In this document: one piece after another, positions 61,841 to 64,000 of the stretch
How the letters are laid out: the number at the start of each line of letters is the position of its first letter
Numbering within the stretch: the stretch's first letter is position 1
Origin: Bog-159 sp049511415
GTDB taxonomy: Bacteria > Acidobacteriota > Terriglobia > Bryobacterales > Bryobacteraceae
DNA: 64,000 nucleotides
Direction of reading: 5' to 3'
Assembly: GCA_049511415.1 (NCBI GenBank)
Contig: JBEKYC010000027.1
Location: forward strand, 1 to 64,000
Notes under the pieces: generated by a model
Databases searched by the model: none
What the model was told of the DNA's origin: nothing
What the model saw: the letters and a program-made list of their open reading frames with translations, nothing else
Program-made: the position numbers and the translations under genes

Positions 61841-64000
61841 TCATTCACTCCGCAAAGCCAGCAATGGATCGCCGGTGGCGGCGCGCCAGGCAGGGCCCGC
61901 GCAGGCGCATACGCCGATGGCCAGCAGCAGCGCCGCGGCGCCACCGTATGTTACTGGATCGTCGGCGCGCACGTGATAGAGCAGCGTCGCGAGCAAGCGC
62001 GCCAGGAACAGAGCCGCGGCCAGGCTGATGGCCAGTCCCACAGCCAGCGGGGCCATGGCGCCGCGCACGATCACGCCGACGACTTGGCGCGGACTGGCGC
62101 CCAGCGCCACGCGGATGCCCACTTCGCGCACGCGCAGAGCTGTCGTGTAAGCCACGACGCTGTAGACTCCCGCGGCGGTGAGCAACAACGCCAGTCCGCC
62201 TAACACCGAGAAGATCCAGACGGAAAAGCGCTGGCGCCATATGGAGCCGGAGATGATCTCATTCATGGTAGCCACGCTCACGATGGGCTGATCGGGATCG
62301 ACGGCCCAGACTTCCTTGCGGATGGCGGCGGCCACGGATAAGGGGTCGCCGGAGGTGCGCGCCACGATGGTGGACATGAAAGCCGCGAAGATGAACTGCT
62401 GATAGGGGCGGTAGATTTCGCCCTTTGCGGGCTGATCGTAGCTGAGCTGCGAAGAATCGCGGACCACGCCCACGATGGTGACGGCGTACATGGCGGGGGC
62501 GCCCGGTTCGGTGAGGGTTTGACCCAACGGATTGCGATCGGGGAACAGTTGCCGCGCCAGGTACTCATTGATGATTGCCACGCCCGGCGAATCAACGCGG
62601 TCGGCTTCCGTGAAGTCGCGGCCGGCAATCATGGGGATGCCCATGGCGGCGAAGTAGCGCGGACTGACGGTGCGGGTAGAAGTGAGCATGGTTTCGCCAC
62701 TGGGGCCGCGCAAGGGAGTACTGGCATTGACGCCGGAGAGCGGCAGATTGTTGACCACGGCTAACGCCTCGATACCAGGGATGCGGTCGAGCCGCTCGAC
62801 GATCTGGTGATAGTAGGCCATCTGGCGAGGGCGCGTGTCATATTTGCCTGGGGGTTGGGAACTGGTGCGGGTGCCGATGGGGACGCGCACGGTCAACACG
62901 TGGTCGGGGCGAAAGCCGTGATCGGACTGTTCGAGGCGGATCAGACTGCGGATCATAAGCCCGGAACCCACCAGGAGGAGGAACGAGAATGCCGCCTGCG
63001 AAGCGACCAACATGGAGAACATGCGGCGCGAACCGCGCGAGGCGCTGCCGGCCTGGCTGGTGCGCAGGACGGCTTGCAGGTCCACTTTGGAAGCGGCCAG
63101 CAGGGGCGCCAGGCTGCAGACCAGGGCCAGCGCTAAGCACAGCGCCAGATCGAAGAGAAGTGCGCGGCGGTTCAGCGCGGCGCGCTGCAGATGCGGAACC
63201 ATGATCGGAACGGCGGCAAGCTGGCGGGAAAGAAATCCGAGCAGATAGCGCGCTCCGGCGATGCCCGCCGCGCTTCCCAGCACGGCCAGCACCAGGCATT
63301 CGGCGATCATCTGGCGGGCGACGCGCCACATTCCCGCCCCCAGCGAGGCGCGGATGGCGATCTCGCGCTGCCGTTGAATGGCGCGGCTCAACAGCAGGCC
63401 GCCCACATCGGCGCAGGCAATCAGGAGCACGAGCGCGACGGCGGATAAAACGAACAGCAGGGTCAGCTCGTATTGCGATTCGGGTTTCTCACTCCAGGGG
63501 AGGACGTCGATGTGCAAGCGCGCGTTCTCGACGGGGTCTTCGCGTTCCAGTTGCGCGGCGACGATGCCCAGGGCGCCGGCCACCTGCGCCACGCCGACGC
63601 GGGGCGGCATGCGCGCGATGACTTGCAGCCAATAGACCATGGCTGGTGTGACGTGGAGGGGCAGCCAAAGCTCTACGTTGGGGTACTGAAACTCGAACTC
63701 GGGAGGCATGACGCCGGCGACGGTGAAGAGTTCGCCGGAGACCGTCAGAGTGCGGCCGAGGGCGGCGGGATCGGAATGGAACAGGCTGCGCCAGAGGCGG
63801 TCGCTGAGCACGGCGACTTTCGGGGCTGCCGGGTTGTCATCGGCATCCGTAAGTGCGCGGCCGAGCGCCGCATGGGCGCCCAGTAATGGGAATAGCGCCC
63901 CGGAAGTGCGCAGGGCGTACACCTGTTCCGGTTCAATGACGCCAGTCAGCGTGACGACATCTTTGAGATAGGGGACGGTCCTGTCGAAGAGATCGCGGCG
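61841..64000 (-). CDS. MacB/FtsX-like ABC permease of the ADOP type (partial at right edge)
   Basis: The frame is open from the window edge to its stop at 61841, giving 719 residues of a protein expected to be about 800-900 long. Visible parts are the end of the first periplasmic domain (F-E-F-Q-Y-P-N-V-E-L-W-L-P-L), TM helices with R-E-I-A-I-R-A-S-L-G-A and L-L-S-R-A-I-Q, the second periplasmic domain, and the C-terminal three-TM block with R-V-A-L-G-A-S-P-R. It is homologous to the permease at 16749. Its N terminus and any PadR partner lie outside the window. Confidence 0.9.
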   Translation of the reverse strand, partial: RRDLFDRTVPYLKDVVTLTGVIEPEQVYALRTSGALFPLLGAHAALGRALTDADDNPAAPKVAVLSDRLWRSLFHSDPAALGRTLTVSGELFTVAGVMPPEFEFQYPNVELWLPLHVTPAMVYWLQVIARMPPRVGVAQVAGALGIVAAQLEREDPVENARLHIDVLPWSEKPESQYELTLLFVLSAVALVLLIACADVGGLLLSRAIQRQREIAIRASLGAGMWRVARQMIAECLVLAVLGSAAGIAGARYLLGFLSRQLAAVPIMVPHLQRAALNRRALLFDLALCLALALVCSLAPLLAASKVDLQAVLRTSQAGSASRGSRRMFSMLVASQAAFSFLLLVGSGLMIRSLIRLEQSDHGFRPDHVLTVRVPIGTRTSSQPPGKYDTRPRQMAYYHQIVERLDRIPGIEALAVVNNLPLSGVNASTPLRGPSGETMLTSTRTVSPRYFAAMGIPMIAGRDFTEADRVDSPGVAIINEYLARQLFPDRNPLGQTLTEPGAPAMYAVTIVGVVRDSSQLSYDQPAKGEIYRPYQQFIFAAFMSTIVARTSGDPLSVAAAIRKEVWAVDPDQPIVSVATMNEIISGSIWRQRFSVWIFSVLGGLALLLTAAGVYSVVAYTTALRVREVGIRVALGASPRQVVGVIVRGAMAPLAVGLAISLAAALFLARLLATLLYHVRADDPVTYGGAAALLLAIGVCACAGPAWRAATGDPLLALRSE

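Overview
The window is GC-rich (estimated by eye at about 60 %) and reads as a chromosomal segment of an Acidobacteriota bacterium of the Bryobacterales/Solibacter type. Several markers support this. There is a PadR regulator next to an 889-residue MacB/FtsX-like permease, with a second such permease cut by the right edge. A secreted protein ends in the TIGR03437-type C-terminal domain first defined in Solibacter. There are several GloVer-type tandem-repeat secreted proteins and a DUF1549/DUF1553 plus DUF1501 pair. No rRNA, tRNA, CRISPR array, prophage or complete insertion sequence was seen.

Layout: 1-9.1 kb is a forward block with an orphan retropepsin-like protease, a tripartite RND efflux operon (permease, adaptor, outer-membrane channel), an aldo/keto reductase and a PQQ-type sugar dehydrogenase. 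9.3-15.5 kb has a reverse SpoIIE-type phosphatase, two divergent GloVer-repeat proteins and a secreted esterase. 15.5-21.5 kb holds gene debris, the PadR/permease pair with a conspicuous operator, and a heavily frameshifted third GloVer gene. 21.5-24.8 kb is one large secreted metzincin-like protease. 24.8-27 kb is repeat-rich and gene-poor, with one small basic protein and more debris. 27-31.1 kb encodes an ABC ATPase, an FtsX permease and an AttH-like lipocalin protein. 31.2-37 kb has a LacI regulator divergent from a sugar-nucleotide epimerase/GHMP-kinase pair, then a metallophosphoesterase and an M19 dipeptidase.

37.1-43 kb (reverse) carries an ECF sigma/anti-sigma pair behind an unknown membrane protein, and a TRAP transporter with fused DctQ-DctM, DctP and a TatT-like lipoprotein. 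43.1-47.6 kb is the DUF1549/1553-DUF1501 pair. 47.6-51.4 kb is pheS-pheT followed by an overlapping HNH nuclease gene. 51.4-64 kb carries CsbD, a two-repeat secreted protein, DinB, an APC permease with a Usp-like tail, the TIGR03437-type protein, CCA-adding enzyme, a tiny coupled membrane ORF next to an S9 peptidase, a carboxypeptidase-regulatory-like gene broken by an in-frame TAG, and the partial second permease.

The clearest functional units are the RND pump, the AttEFGH-like module, the TatT-associated TRAP system, the LacI-flanked sugar-nucleotide pair, and pheST-HNH. I found no clearly new defence or mobile system. The most unusual signals are the decaying gene copies (some duplicated inside the window), the PadR operator array, two large palindromic elements, and the overlapping small or accessory genes attached to conserved ones.
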